36,138 nt of DNA from Saprospiraceae bacterium (GTDB taxonomy: Bacteria; Bacteroidota; Bacteroidia; Chitinophagales; Saprospiraceae). Of the stretch, positions 1 through 9,000 are shown piece by piece. Location: NCBI GenBank assembly GCA_016787285.1, contig JAEUUV010000325.1:1-36138 (forward strand), given 5' to 3'. The notes below the pieces were generated by a model, which was given only the letters and a program-made list of their open reading frames with translations, was not told where the DNA came from and searched no databases. Both the position numbers and the translations under genes were made by a program. The stretch's first letter is position 1, and every line of letters starts with the position of its first letter.

Positions 1-26
1 ATGTTGGTCCGCTCGTTTCCCGCCCA

Positions 27-45
27 CCCCCCCCCCCCCCCCCCC
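27..45. repeat. poly-C homopolymer tract (19 C)
   Basis: Nineteen consecutive C residues lie about 20 bp downstream of the stop codon of the first minus-strand gene and are followed by an A/C-rich stretch. Such tracts are prone to slippage. No reading frame visible here crosses it, so it may be a variable intergenic tract or an assembly weak point. Confidence 0.9.
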
Positions 46-64
46 AAAAACCCAAAACTCAAAA

Positions 65-868
65 CTAATTCTTGACCATTCTGCGCACGGCTTTGCCTTC
101 GGCATTTCCGAGGGTGTACAGGTAGGTGCCGATGGGCAGGCTGGAGGCATCGAACGTGAATTTATTTTCGCCTTCGTAAAGCAGGACTTTTTCGCTGTGC
201 AGTTGTCTGCCGAGCAAATCAAACACCTCAAACAGGAAGGTGCCGGTCTTGGTGGACTGTGCTTCGATGATCGTTTGGCCGGTAGTCGGGTTGGGCAGGG
301 CGCGTACCTGACTGAACGGTCCGTCGAGTTCCGAATCGGAAGAGACGCATTCGCCCTGGTTTTTGAGAATCAGGTAGTAGAAGTTGCCGGGGGCTACATC
401 GCCCGGGAACGTTACTGTTGCCGGGAACGGAATTCCCTGCACGGATATCGTAACATTCGCCGTGATACCCAGGGTAAATGTGTCGGGCATATTGGCTGAG
501 GTTGGCGTACCGTAGAGCAGGATGCAACCCAGCGTCAGGGGCAGGAAGGTGCAGTTTGCAGGATCACAGCTATAGGTCAGGCCGGCGGGCAGGCCTTTCA
601 CGGCGTTAGGCGGCAGCGTGACGTTGACGATTTTTACCATGTTCCCCTGCAAGGAGAAGGAATCGGGCACAAGCACCGTGACCGATTGCTGGTAGGGTTC
701 GTTGATGCAGGCCGTTTTCAGGTTGTAAAACGGCGAATCAGGTGCGTACGGCGCCGGCGAAAGCAGGTCGCCGGTCTGGAGCAGGTTCGAGTCGCGCACA
801 CAAACTTGTGCGGAGATTTGGTTCAGGAAAGAGGCCACAAGGACGAGCAAGAGTAGTGCTTTTTTCAT
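65..868 (-). CDS. exported T9SS cargo protein, function unknown
   Basis: A 267-residue protein with a clear N-terminal signal peptide (MKK, a Leu/Val-rich core, cleavage after about residue 20 at ISA|Q). The last ~80 residues form a type A T9SS sorting domain: an LPNPTTG motif near residue 192, then the F-D-L-L-G-R-Q strand, an LPIGTYLYTL strand and a terminal RRMVKN. The middle ~170 residues contain several cysteines (CDPANC) and are not recognised. Known for the family: the tail directs export through the outer membrane and is removed by PorU, which is encoded at 15.6 kb. The gene stands alone, followed by the poly-C tract. The cargo role is confident; the function of the mature part is unknown. 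Confidence 0.85.
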   Translation of the reverse strand: MKKALLLLVLVASFLNQISAQVCVRDSNLLQTGDLLSPAPYAPDSPFYNLKTACINEPYQQSVTVLVPDSFSLQGNMVKIVNVTLPPNAVKGLPAGLTYSCDPANCTFLPLTLGCILLYGTPTSANMPDTFTLGITANVTISVQGIPFPATVTFPGDVAPGNFYYLILKNQGECVSSDSELDGPFSQVRALPNPTTGQTIIEAQSTKTGTFLFEVFDLLGRQLHSEKVLLYEGENKFTFDASSLPIGTYLYTLGNAEGKAVRRMVKN

Positions 869-1038
869 AAATTGAAACGGCGTTGTTGGTTGAGCGGAAA
901 AGTGAACGGTTGACTATTTTCGGAAATGCGCAGCCTGAGCTGTTTGCGCGGTGTAAGTTCCGACAAATTTCAGATTTGAAAAAACAACCTTGTGGCGAGG
1001 ACGGTTACGGGGCTATTATTTGGGAGCATCAAGCGGCA

Positions 1039-1080
1039 CAAAAAACGAGGAACGGCACTACTGCCGGTTCCTCGTTTTGT
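1039..1080 (-). terminator. rho-independent terminator of the rpmI-rplT unit
   Basis: Arms 1042-1057 and 1062-1078 pair over 16 bp with one bulged G and a 4-nt loop. On the minus strand the hairpin is followed by a run of T (the plus-strand A run at 1040-1045). It lies about 30 bp past the rplT stop. Confidence 0.85.
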
Positions 1081-1111
1081 CCTGAAAATCAAATCGCTAC
1101 TATGCGATTAG

Positions 1112-1459
1112 TCAATTTTTGACCTTGTCCAGCACGGCTTTGAACGTGCGGGGGTGATTGAGTGCCAGATCGGCCAGCGCCTTGCGGTTGAGGGCAATGC
1201 CTTTTTGGGCAAGGGCGTGGATGAAGCGGCTGTAACTCAGGCCTTCCATGCGGGTAGCCGCGTTGATACGTGCGATCCACAGGCGGCGGTAGAGGCGTTT
1301 TTTGAATTTACGGTCGCGGAAAGCGTATTGCCAGCCTTTTTCAACGGTGTTTTTGGCTACGGTGTACACTTTCGAGCGGGCGCCGAAATAGCCGCGGGCG
1401 GCTTTCATGATTTTTTTCCGGCGCGCGCGGCTGGCCGGGTTGTTGGTTGCTCTTGGCAT
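1112..1459 (-). CDS. rplT: 50S ribosomal protein L20
   Basis: The 115-residue product begins [16 protein letters not shown] and carries the L20 hallmarks: the basic N-terminal helix, [14 protein letters not shown], the [15 protein letters not shown] block and the INAATR..G.SYSRF motif. L20 binds 23S rRNA early in 50S assembly. The ATG at 1459 was chosen because the longer frame adds 18 residues absent from the family. It follows rpmI with a 115-nt spacer and is closed by the hairpin at 1039-1080. In several bacteria L20 represses its own operon by binding the leader; no such site could be recognised here. Confidence 0.97.
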   Translation of the reverse strand: MPRATNNPASRARRKKIMKAARGYFGARSKVYTVAKNTVEKGWQYAFRDRKFKKRLYRRLWIARINAATRMEGLSYSRFIHALAQKGIALNRKALADLALNHPRTFKAVLDKVKN

Positions 1460-1574
1460 GTGTGTGAATTTTTTAGTACAACTCCGGGATTTGAATGTAC
1501 GAAGTACGAACAAATGCTTGGGCCGAAGTCCTCGTTAAAAAATGTGTGTGTGCAAAACTTCGACGGGTGCGGGA

Positions 1575-1769
1575 TCAGATGACCAGCAGCCGTTCGATGC
1601 GCTTGTGCTCGGCGGCGTCCACAACGAGGGACGGGCGCAGGTGGCGCTTTTGCTTTTTCGTCTTGGAACCGGCGATGTGGCGCAGTTTCGACTGATTGCG
1701 TTTAACTTTCCCGGAACCGGTTACCTTGAATCGCTTCTTGGCCCCGGAGTGGGTCTTCATTTTCGGCAT
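1575..1769 (-). CDS. rpmI: 50S ribosomal protein L35
   Basis: A 64-residue, very basic protein beginning [15 protein letters not shown], with the family motifs GSGKVKR and [15 protein letters not shown]. It is a structural component of the large ribosomal subunit and has the family's standard length. It sits between infC and rplT, the conserved order. A TACCTTTG -7 box at 1801-1808 suggests it can also be transcribed independently of infC. Confidence 0.97.
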   Translation of the reverse strand: MPKMKTHSGAKKRFKVTGSGKVKRNQSKLRHIAGSKTKKQKRHLRPSLVVDAAEHKRIERLLVI

Positions 1770-1800
1770 GGCAAAAATGTTTGTTTTGAAAAATGGAGCG

Positions 1801-1808
1801 CAAAGGTA
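1801..1808 (-). promoter_or_regulatory. candidate -7 box of rpmI
   Basis: On the minus strand this reads TACCTTTG, an exact match to the Bacteroidota primary sigma -7 consensus TAnnTTTG, 32 bp upstream of the rpmI start codon. No convincing -33 TTTG was located. Confidence 0.45.
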
Positions 1809-1887
1809 GTACGGCCGGTTTGAAAAAACACAGCCGGTTCGACTTCTTTTTTTGCCGGTCGGTTTTCGGCGCCAATACGGTTCAATG

Positions 1888-2616
1888 TTATTTTTTCCCG
1901 CCGGCTTTTTTCGGCGCGATGATAACGATCATTCGCTTGCCCTCCATGCGCGGCAGTTGTTCCGGTGCGCCGAAGTCTTCCAGTTCTTTCAAAAAGCGCA
2001 GCAGCAGCAGTTCGCCCCGGTCTTTGAACACGATGGCGCGCCCGCGAAACTGCACGTACGCTTTCACCTTGTTGCCTTCGGAAAGAAAGTTTTTGGCATG
2101 CCGCAACTTGAAATCGAAGTCATGGTCACCGGTTTCCGGGCCGAAACGGATTTCTTTGAGTTGCTGTTTGACGGCGTTGGCCTTGAGTTCCTTTTCTTTT
2201 TTCTTCTTCTGATACAGGAACTTGTTATAGTCCACTATCCGGGCTACGGGCGGATCGGCGTTGGGTGAAATTTCTACCAAATCCAGGGTCATTTCTTCCG
2301 CCCAGGTGCGCAGCAGAGAGGTGGCATAGACGCCGGCCTCGACTGTTCGTCCGATTACCTGACCGATTTCCTCCAGGTTATCGCCCACGAGACGCAATTC
2401 GGGCACACGGATGAATTCATTGATGCGGTGTTCGGCTTGTTGCTGCCGGGGCGGGAATGGACGACGACCGCCGGGAGGCGGTGGGCCGCCGGGAGGACGG
2501 GGTGGGCCACCTGCGGGACGATTGGGAGGGCCACCGCCGGGGCGACCCGAGTTGCCGCCGGGGCGATTTTGGTTGCCGCCGCCGCCGGGCTTGGGTGAAG
2601 AAGGTTTTAATGCCAA
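1888..2616 (-). CDS. infC: translation initiation factor IF-3 with Pro/Gly-rich N-terminal extension
   Basis: IF-3 prevents premature 50S joining and proofreads the start codon on the 30S subunit. The conserved core starts at [21 protein letters not shown], continues through [22 protein letters not shown] and ends with the C-domain ([33 protein letters not shown]). Two oddities: about 50 residues of Gly/Pro/Arg-rich, presumably disordered sequence precede the core, and there is a short insert ([12 protein letters not shown]) before the AGVY element. The start chosen is a TTG giving [10 protein letters not shown]. The frame is open up to an ATG at 2766, but that codon lies upstream of the candidate -7 box at 2735-2742 and adds 50 residues unlike IF-3. 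A rare start codon is a known property of infC and allows autoregulation. The product would be 242 residues. Confidence 0.9.
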   Translation of the reverse strand: MALKPSSPKPGGGGNQNRPGGNSGRPGGGPPNRPAGGPPRPPGGPPPPGGRRPFPPRQQQAEHRINEFIRVPELRLVGDNLEEIGQVIGRTVEAGVYATSLLRTWAEEMTLDLVEISPNADPPVARIVDYNKFLYQKKKKEKELKANAVKQQLKEIRFGPETGDHDFDFKLRHAKNFLSEGNKVKAYVQFRGRAIVFKDRGELLLLRFLKELEDFGAPEQLPRMEGKRMIVIIAPKKAGGKK

Positions 2617-3063
2617 GTAATAAAATTGTTTTGTGATAAAATGCGACTCGCGTACCGGCTTCATATATGCCGGGCAAAAAAATTTGGATACCCGGAATCG
2701 CGGCCGAATACCCAGCACTTGTTGTTTGCGGACACAAAAGTAGCAGATGTTCGTTGTCGTGGGCATTTTCCGGTCAAGAAAATTTATTCTTTCAGGTATG
2801 TGGCAAAATGTCGCAGAGTGTCCTGCTGCCAGGCATGGACAACCGGATCAAGCCCGCCGGCCCAAGCGCGCACGTGTCGGCGACCTGCATACGTTTACCG
2901 TCATCCTGAGCAGGATTGACGCCATACCCACCAAATAAACCCGCACCTCCGAGGCAAGCCAATCGTCATATAAAAGTCAGATTATTGCATTTTTTTGCGG
3001 CATTCTCCGTTAAACCTTAAAAATTTTAACATTTCGTGCAACCCGACTCATCGCATCTTGTCA
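2617..3063. other. divergent intergenic region between infC and the ECF sigma gene
   Basis: About 450 bp without a supported gene. The short plus-strand open frames here have no family features. It holds the infC leader and candidate promoter on one side. On the other, AT-rich DNA (2970-3030) with a T-run ending in TTTTTTTGCGG could hold the sigma-gene promoter. No strong hairpin was seen. Confidence 0.6.
2735..2742 (-). promoter_or_regulatory. candidate -7 box of infC-rpmI-rplT
   Basis: The minus strand reads TACTTTTG, an exact TAnnTTTG match. It predicts a transcript start near 2728 and a leader of about 110 nt before the TTG at 2616. This excludes the upstream ATG at 2766 as the start codon. 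Confidence 0.5.
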
Positions 3064-3609
3064 ATGGAATCAAATTACAAAATGGACGCCACGCAAACGC
3101 ACCGCGACCTTATTGAGCGCTGTAAGGAGGGCCGCCGCGACGCGCAGTTTGAGTTGTACCGCCTGTACTCCCGGGCCATGTACAACACGGCGCTACGCAT
3201 GGTAAAAAACGCCCATGATGCCGAAGACGTGCTGCAAAGCACCTTCGTGGAAGTGTTCGCCAAGTTGGAATCCTTTCGCCACGAGAGCAGCATCGGGGCC
3301 TGGATCAAACGCATCACGATCAACAAGAGCATCAACTTTCTGAAAAGCCGGCGCCTCACTTTTCAGGAACTGACCCCGCTCAACGAACGTGCCGACGAAC
3401 CCGAGCGCGATGTGGAACTGCCCCTGAGTATTGAGCGTGTCAACCGCGCGATCACCGAATTGCCCGATGGATACCGAATGGTTTTTACCCTGTACGCCAT
3501 GGAAGGCTACGACCACGAGGAAATCGGCGACATCCTTGGCATCACAGAGGCTACTTCCAAGTCCCAGTACAGCCGGGCAAAAGCCAAATTGAGGGAAATG
3601 CTCGTCTGA
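3064..3609 (+). CDS. ECF-family RNA polymerase sigma-70 factor
   Basis: A 181-residue protein from the ATG at 3064; an alternative ATG at 3082 gives 175. Region 2 is visible as FELYRLYSRAMYNTALRMV..AHDAEDVLQSTFVEVFAKL followed by the W-I-K-R-I-T-I-N-K-S-I-N helix. Region 4 is visible as LPDGYRMVFTLYAMEGYDHEEIGDIL and its recognition helix TSKSQYSRAKAKLR. It lacks any extra C-terminal domain. It recruits RNA polymerase to a small regulon. The next gene, 51 bp downstream, encodes a single-pass membrane protein and is its likely anti-sigma partner, so the operon probably answers envelope stress. The further upstream ATG at 2995 adds unrelated residues. Confidence 0.92.
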   Translation: MESNYKMDATQTHRDLIERCKEGRRDAQFELYRLYSRAMYNTALRMVKNAHDAEDVLQSTFVEVFAKLESFRHESSIGAWIKRITINKSINFLKSRRLTFQELTPLNERADEPERDVELPLSIERVNRAITELPDGYRMVFTLYAMEGYDHEEIGDILGITEATSKSQYSRAKAKLREMLV

Positions 3610-3660
3610 AAACAGCAACACAGTCGAGTCAAAAAAATTGAAAATCAAAAGAAAGAGAAA

Positions 3661-4470
3661 ATGTCAAACAGCAGCAAAATAGAACAGTACGTCCGAAGCC
3701 GGCGGGAGGCTTTCGACACCGCCTTGCCCGGCGCCCACTGCTGGCCGGCGGTGGAAAAAACGCTCGACCGCCTGCGTGGCGCCGATCCGCTGGAGCATTA
3801 CCTGATTCTGCAGCGCCTGGAGTTCGATACCGCCCAACCTGCCGACGGAATCTGGCAGGCCATTGCAGAAACGCTCGATCAAAACCCCGCCAAACCGGCT
3901 GACCCACTCGAAGCGTTTATCAAAAACAACCGGGATGCATTCGACACCGAAATCCCCGATTCGCGCATCTGGGCCGCTATCGAACAGGATGTGCCGGCCA
4001 AAACGGCCAAAGTGGTTTCCGTCAACTGGCGCCAACACCTCATGCGCGCAGCCGCTGCCATTGTCTTGCTCGTCGCCGGCATCAACATCGGCATCTGGTA
4101 TGGAACAGGCGCCGCCCAGGCCGGCATGAGTATGAGCGATGTTTCCACGGAATACGCCGAACTGGAACAGTACTACCAACGCGATATCACGAGCAAACAG
4201 AACAAATTGACGCAATTCGCCGCTTACAGCGACAAAAACGTGCTCGACGACCTGCGCCAAATGGACGGTATGATGAACGAACTGCGCGAAGAACTCGCCC
4301 ATGTGCCGCCCGGAAACCGCGAACAAGTCGTGCGGGCCATGATCGAAAATTACAAGGCAAAAGCCGCTATCCTCGAACGTGTGCTGGAGCACATCGAGCA
4401 GCAACAGGAACCCAATCAACAGCAACAAGTACCGACAAACAGCAGCAACTATGAAGTCGAAAACCTTTAG
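3661..4470 (+). CDS. membrane protein, probable anti-sigma factor with three N-terminal repeats
   Basis: A 269-residue protein. Residues 7-115 contain three tandem copies of a ~38-residue module with FDT at 18, 55 and 94, Pro 5 residues later and Trp at 28, 65 and 104. One transmembrane segment spans about 129-147. The rest (165-245) is charged and helical (probable coiled coil), ending in a Gln-rich tail (QQQEPNQQQQ). A cytosolic N-terminus before one membrane span, directly behind an ECF sigma gene, is the usual anti-sigma layout, and Bacteroidota anti-sigma factors often begin with one such FD..P...W.I module. The zinc-binding HxxxCxxC motif of ZAS anti-sigmas is absent. The sigma-binding role is inferred from position and layout. 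Confidence 0.7.
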   Translation: MSNSSKIEQYVRSRREAFDTALPGAHCWPAVEKTLDRLRGADPLEHYLILQRLEFDTAQPADGIWQAIAETLDQNPAKPADPLEAFIKNNRDAFDTEIPDSRIWAAIEQDVPAKTAKVVSVNWRQHLMRAAAAIVLLVAGINIGIWYGTGAAQAGMSMSDVSTEYAELEQYYQRDITSKQNKLTQFAAYSDKNVLDDLRQMDGMMNELREELAHVPPGNREQVVRAMIENYKAKAAILERVLEHIEQQQEPNQQQQVPTNSSNYEVENL

Positions 4471-5584
4471 TCTCAGCAGCATCCGGCAGATATTACTGAT
4501 CTGCCTGACCGTGCTCGGCAGCACCGCCTTCGCCTCTGCTGAAGGCCCCGAACACGAATTCACCAAAAAAATCAACCGCGAATTCAATATCTCGGCTACC
4601 GGAACCACGGCCATCTACAACAAATACGGCAAGGTGAACATCAACACCTGGCAAAACAACTCCGTAAAAATTGACATCACGATCATCGTCAATGCCGGTG
4701 ATCAGCGTATTGCCGACAAAACGTTCGACCGCATCAAGGTCAATTTTATGAACACCGCCGATTATGTGAAAGCCGAAACCGTGATCGAAGCCGAGTCCAA
4801 AGTATCCTGGATTACCGGCTCCTGCGACGATTTCAAAATCAACTACGAGGTCTGGATGCCCATTGGCAATCAACTTGACCTGAAAAACAAATACGGCAAC
4901 GCGTTCGTCGCCAACCTGAACGGCAAACTCAAGGCGGAAATCAAGTACGGCGACCTGCGCACCGAAGCCGTGAATAACAACGCCGACCTCGCTATCGGTT
5001 ATGGAAAAGCCACCCTGGCGAAAGTCCGCAACCTGAGCGGTTACGTCAGCTACGGCGGCCTTACGCTGGCCGATGCTGCCGAAGTTCAAATGGACACGAA
5101 ATACTCGGATTTTCAGATTGACCGGGCAACAGCCGTGCGCGTCACCTCGAAATACGACAACTTCAACCTCGGCGATATCGAAGACCTGCGCGTGCAAACC
5201 AAATACGCCAACCTGCGGGTAAACACCACCAAAGCGGCATTCGTCACGGCGCAGTACACCGATGTAAAAGTGAACAGCATTTCGGGCAGTGTGGACGCCG
5301 ACCTCAACTACGGCAGCCTCAAGGTGGGCGCTCTCGGGCGCAATTTTTCAGAAGCCCGGGTGATCGGCAAGTACACCGACGTGCAGATGAATGTGGAAAG
5401 CGGCACAGTCTTTCGCTTCGATGCCGAAGGAACACATGCCGGCTTGCGCACGCCCTCCGGCGCCACCATCAGCAAGCAAAATAAACAGGGTGGCTACTCT
5501 GCCGTCGAGGGTTTTGTCGGCGATGCCAATGCTCCGCGCCTGGTACTTGCCCGACTGAACTACGGCGGGTTCATTCTTCGGTAA
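4451..5584 (+). CDS. exported GIN/DUF4097-type beta-solenoid protein
   Basis: A 377-residue protein whose ATG overlaps the end of the upstream gene by 20 bp, so the three genes form one operon. The signal peptide ends near ASA|EGPEHE. The mature part is built of short beta-solenoid turns of about 19-20 residues with a recurring [KNQG]Y[GSATD] step (KYGKV, KYGNA, KYGDL, GYGKA, SYGGL, KYSDF, KYDNF, KYANL, QYTDV, NYGSL, KYTDV). This matches the putative auto-transporter adhesin head (GIN)/DUF4097 fold common in Bacteroidota. No catalytic motif is visible. The context suggests an envelope protein made under control of the sigma/anti-sigma pair. Its stop is 1 bp from the recX stop on the other strand. 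Confidence 0.8.
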   Translation: MKSKTFSLSSIRQILLICLTVLGSTAFASAEGPEHEFTKKINREFNISATGTTAIYNKYGKVNINTWQNNSVKIDITIIVNAGDQRIADKTFDRIKVNFMNTADYVKAETVIEAESKVSWITGSCDDFKINYEVWMPIGNQLDLKNKYGNAFVANLNGKLKAEIKYGDLRTEAVNNNADLAIGYGKATLAKVRNLSGYVSYGGLTLADAAEVQMDTKYSDFQIDRATAVRVTSKYDNFNLGDIEDLRVQTKYANLRVNTTKAAFVTAQYTDVKVNSISGSVDADLNYGSLKVGALGRNFSEARVIGKYTDVQMNVESGTVFRFDAEGTHAGLRTPSGATISKQNKQGGYSAVEGFVGDANAPRLVLARLNYGGFILR

Positions 5585-5585
5585 A

Positions 5586-6050
5586 TTACAGATGCCGGAA
5601 AACCAGTTCCGGCTCAAACCCCGCTCGAACAAGCGCTGCGGCTGATTTGGCCCGGGCATGCGGATCACCGTCGTAACGTATCTGACGGTTTTGCAACAAT
5701 TGCTGCAAAACCGTCAGGTACTCATCCTCGTCAATGACCCCCAGTGCTTGTTCGACTATTTCCGGAGGAATCGCCCGGTGCAACAGTTCCAGGCGAATGC
5801 GCACCCGCCCCCACTGGTTGACCCGAAACTTGCCTCCGGCAAAGGCCCGCGCAAAGCGCTCCTCATTCACGTAGCCGTCCGATTCCAGTACCTGCCAAAT
5901 TTGTTCGGCAGTTTCTCCGGCAATACCCAGTTCGGTCATCTTGCGGCGTACTTCCTGCGGGCAGCGCTCGCGGTAGGCACAAAAGTTTTCCATTCGAACG
6001 AGCGCTTCGTCCGGTGTCAGCGATTTGGGTGTTCTTTTTCGAAATGCCAT
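5586..6050 (-). CDS. recX: regulatory protein RecX
   Basis: A 154-residue helical protein. Family features are the N-terminal ALVRMENFCAYRERCPQEVRRKM helix (the A..R.E..C..R..S..E motif), the central LESDGYVNEERFARAFAGGKFRVNQWGRVRIRLEL block and a C-terminal three-helix unit. RecX binds RecA filaments and limits recombination. The ATG at 6050 is preferred over the in-frame TTG at 6059. recA is not in the window. A perfect 14-bp inverted repeat lies inside the gene (5682-5717). Confidence 0.9.
   Translation of the reverse strand: MAFRKRTPKSLTPDEALVRMENFCAYRERCPQEVRRKMTELGIAGETAEQIWQVLESDGYVNEERFARAFAGGKFRVNQWGRVRIRLELLHRAIPPEIVEQALGVIDEDEYLTVLQQLLQNRQIRYDGDPHARAKSAAALVRAGFEPELVFRHL
5682..5717. 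repeat. perfect 14-bp inverted repeat inside recX
   Basis: Arms 5682-5695 (CTGACGGTTTTGCA) and 5704-5717 are exact reverse complements separated by 8 nt. It lies about 100 bp past the end of the sigma/GIN operon on the opposite strand. No T-run follows on either strand, so an intrinsic terminator is unlikely. Because of the symmetry, the peptide YLTVLQQLLQNRQ can be read from both strands. Confidence 0.9.
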
Positions 6051-6090
6051 GACGGGCAAATTTGAGCAGATTTGTTTGTTTGAGCCGGAT

Positions 6091-9000
6091 TTATCGCTGC
6101 ACCGCTACCTGATGCCGCAGTACTCCTGTCTTTGTTCGAATCAGCACGGTGTACATTCCAGGGGATAAATGCCCGCAAGCGACCACAATTTCCGGCAAAG
6201 CCGGCTCGGCTGCTTGTTCCAAAACCAGCCGCCCGGTTGCGTCCAGTACCTGCACCTGCGCTTCGGGATGCCCCAAACCTGTGTAGCGCAGAAACAGCAG
6301 ACTATTCGTCGGGTTCGGAAAAATGATCCACTGCATATCCTCGGCGAGTTCCGGCGCCGATACGCTTTCGGGTACGGTTACAACCAGCGTGTCGGTGCAG
6401 CCATTGGAGCCTGTCACCACCACGGTATAGTCACCTACTGTTAGGCCGCTGATGTTCTCTGTGTTGAAAACAACCAGCCCATTGTGATACCAGGCCACTG
6501 CATATAGCCCGTTGTGCATCACGGAAATGGAAATAGCCCCAAGGCCTTGCCCGTTCTGGTCGCCGATGACTTGCTGTACGGATACTTCGGGCGATTGGAC
6601 ATCTTGTTGCACTTCCACAACAGTAACAGAGGAGCATCCGGTTACCGGATTTGTTGCCAGCAGCGTGTACATACCCGGCTCCGTTACTTCAGGGCCGGAT
6701 TGTGTGGATGAAAACCCGTTTGGTCCTTCCCACAAATAGGTCAACCCAGGCATATTCGCCGTGAGAAACAGAGTCACAGCCGTTTTGGCACAAGTGAGTT
6801 TATCCGGCGGGCTTATAAGCACCTGAGGCGTACCCTGATCAATATACACGGTAGCGGTGGCGCTGGTCGTACAACCATTGACGGGATTGGTTACTTCGAC
6901 AAAATACTGCCCCGGTTGCACTACGGTCGGGTTTTGTACCGAGGATGCAAATCCGCCCGGCCCCGTCCAGACAAAGAGCGCATTCGGGACGTTTGTATCG
7001 GCAAACAAGGTCACCACGGGCTGGTCGCAACGCAAGGTATCGTCGGCCACGTCAAGCGCCGGCGCATCGGTATCCACCGGCACGGTTACGGCAGCCGTGG
7101 CAGTGCATCCGTTGGGTGCGGTAGCCGTGACAATGAATTCCGGTCCAACGCCCGACCAATCGCACACCGACATAGGAATGTCCGTCTCACAATGGATCGT
7201 TACGGCCGGATTCAAACAGGTGACCGTATCGGCATAGGCCGTGATAACCGGTATTTGAAAATCTGCGGTTACCGTCAGTTCCGACGTAGCCGTGCAACCG
7301 TTATTCAGGTTTGTAACCGTCAGCAGGTAAATCCCCGGCTGCGATACCACCAGATCAGGTGTAGGCGTAGCGATACCCGGCCCTGTCCAGAGGCATTCGG
7401 CAGCGGAAGGCATGAACGGACAATTCAGCGCAAGTGCCGGTGTGGCACAGTTGAGCGTCGGCGAGGGCAAACTGATCACAGGAACAGCGAAATCGCCGGT
7501 TACATCGGTGCTCGCCTGAGCCGTGCACCCCGTGGCAACGTCGGTTGCCGTCAGGACATACATGCCGGGCTGCGTCACTACCGGGTCTTCCAGATCGGAC
7601 GTAAACCCGTCCGGGCCGATCCACGACAATTGAAGCCCTGCCGGACTGAGGGTGGCATCCAGTTGAACGGCAGGTTGGGAGCACGTGAGGGTGCCGCCAC
7701 TTACCGCCACTTCGGGTTTGCCGGACTCAACCCGGATCGTATCGGAGGCTACGCAGGTACTCACGCCTGCAGTAGCCACCGTGGTGAGCACATACGTATC
7801 GGGCGCCGTCACAGTGATCGAATTTCCGGCGTCGAGTACCTGACCGGAAAGCGTGCTCCAGGTTTTGGTGCCGGGTGATGGAGCAGAATTCAGCACCACC
7901 GGTAAGTCGGCACAAAGCAGGTTCTGAATCGGCAGTATATTGGCTTGGGGATTGAGTATCCCGACGATGGTTTGATAGACGGTTGAATCACAGCCCAGAT
8001 ACGACTCACAAATTTTGACATGATTACCCACATCGCGAAACGCCTCTCCACAAATCACCACGGAATCTCCTGCACAAAGAAATTTGGGAGCATGGATAAA
8101 CGTAATTGGCGCGCGGATATTAACCTGAATACAAACCACACTATCGCAACCCTGGGAACTCGTCAGGGTTGTGCAGTACGATCCCGGAGTCGGGCATTCA
8201 TGCCCCCAGGGAGTATAATAAGGTGCATCTTCGGCGCATATGGTCACCGGCGACAGATTGGTCACCGGGATAGGTGCCAGGGTTACCTGTTTGCACACTT
8301 GTGTGCCGGTGAAACAGGCATTGGCCGGCTGCACGCAAACAGCGCCGGGCTGCTCTCCAAATGTGATCTGTGCCACATTGCCCCCGGCCCCATTCAACGT
8401 AACCGGCGAAGGGCGCCCGTTGATGGTGCTGCCGGGAGGGCCGGCCCAGGTATACGCCCCGGCTCCTGAAACGGGTTCGACCGAATAGTTGAATGTGCCG
8501 CCCGGGCATACTGCGGACGGGCCGTTGATCGGGCCGGTCGGGCCGACGGGTATCGCGACGGCTGCGGAAGGCGGCGACACGGAAAGTTGGAAATCGCAGA
8601 TATCGCCGACATAGCCGTCAATGACCAGGTAGTAGGTTGCCCCGGGTACCAGCGTATTGACTGAAACGGACACCGGAATATTTCCTCCTCCTTGCTGACC
8701 ACCACTACAGGCAATAGGGCCGGCTGCATTGCAGGATGCGTACAAGGCCAGTTGGATTCCGTCGCCGTTCGCACAATTGGACGGCGTGCAGGTGAAGGTA
8801 CCCGAGGTTCCTCCGGCGACAAAAGCCAGCCATTGGTCATTTTGTGCCGTGCTGCAAAATCCGGGAGGTATTTGGGCGGTATAGCCGGCTGTCGTGCCGG
8901 TATAGCCGTTAAAATTGCAAAACACGCAGGCATCGGCGCACAGGTCAGCGGCGGGGTAGTTGCCGGCAGGGCATGGTGCTGCCAACTCGTTTTGCCCAAT

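Noticed and set aside
2626-2938. Overlapping plus-strand frames of 63-97 residues between infC and the sigma gene
   Set aside because: Three frames overlap each other, none has a recognisable domain, and the infC promoter-like box lies within them.
3664-4614. 316-residue minus-strand open frame opposite the anti-sigma and GIN genes
   Set aside because: Antisense shadow of two well-supported genes. The composition (Phe/Val/Asp runs) is typical of antisense translation.
5682-5717. Intrinsic terminator for the sigma/GIN operon
   Set aside because: The stem is perfect but is not followed by a T-run on the plus strand and lies within recX coding DNA.
6916-7878. 320-residue plus-strand open frame inside the 1222-residue protein gene
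   Set aside because: Arg/His-rich shadow of the real coding strand, with no start context and no family motifs.
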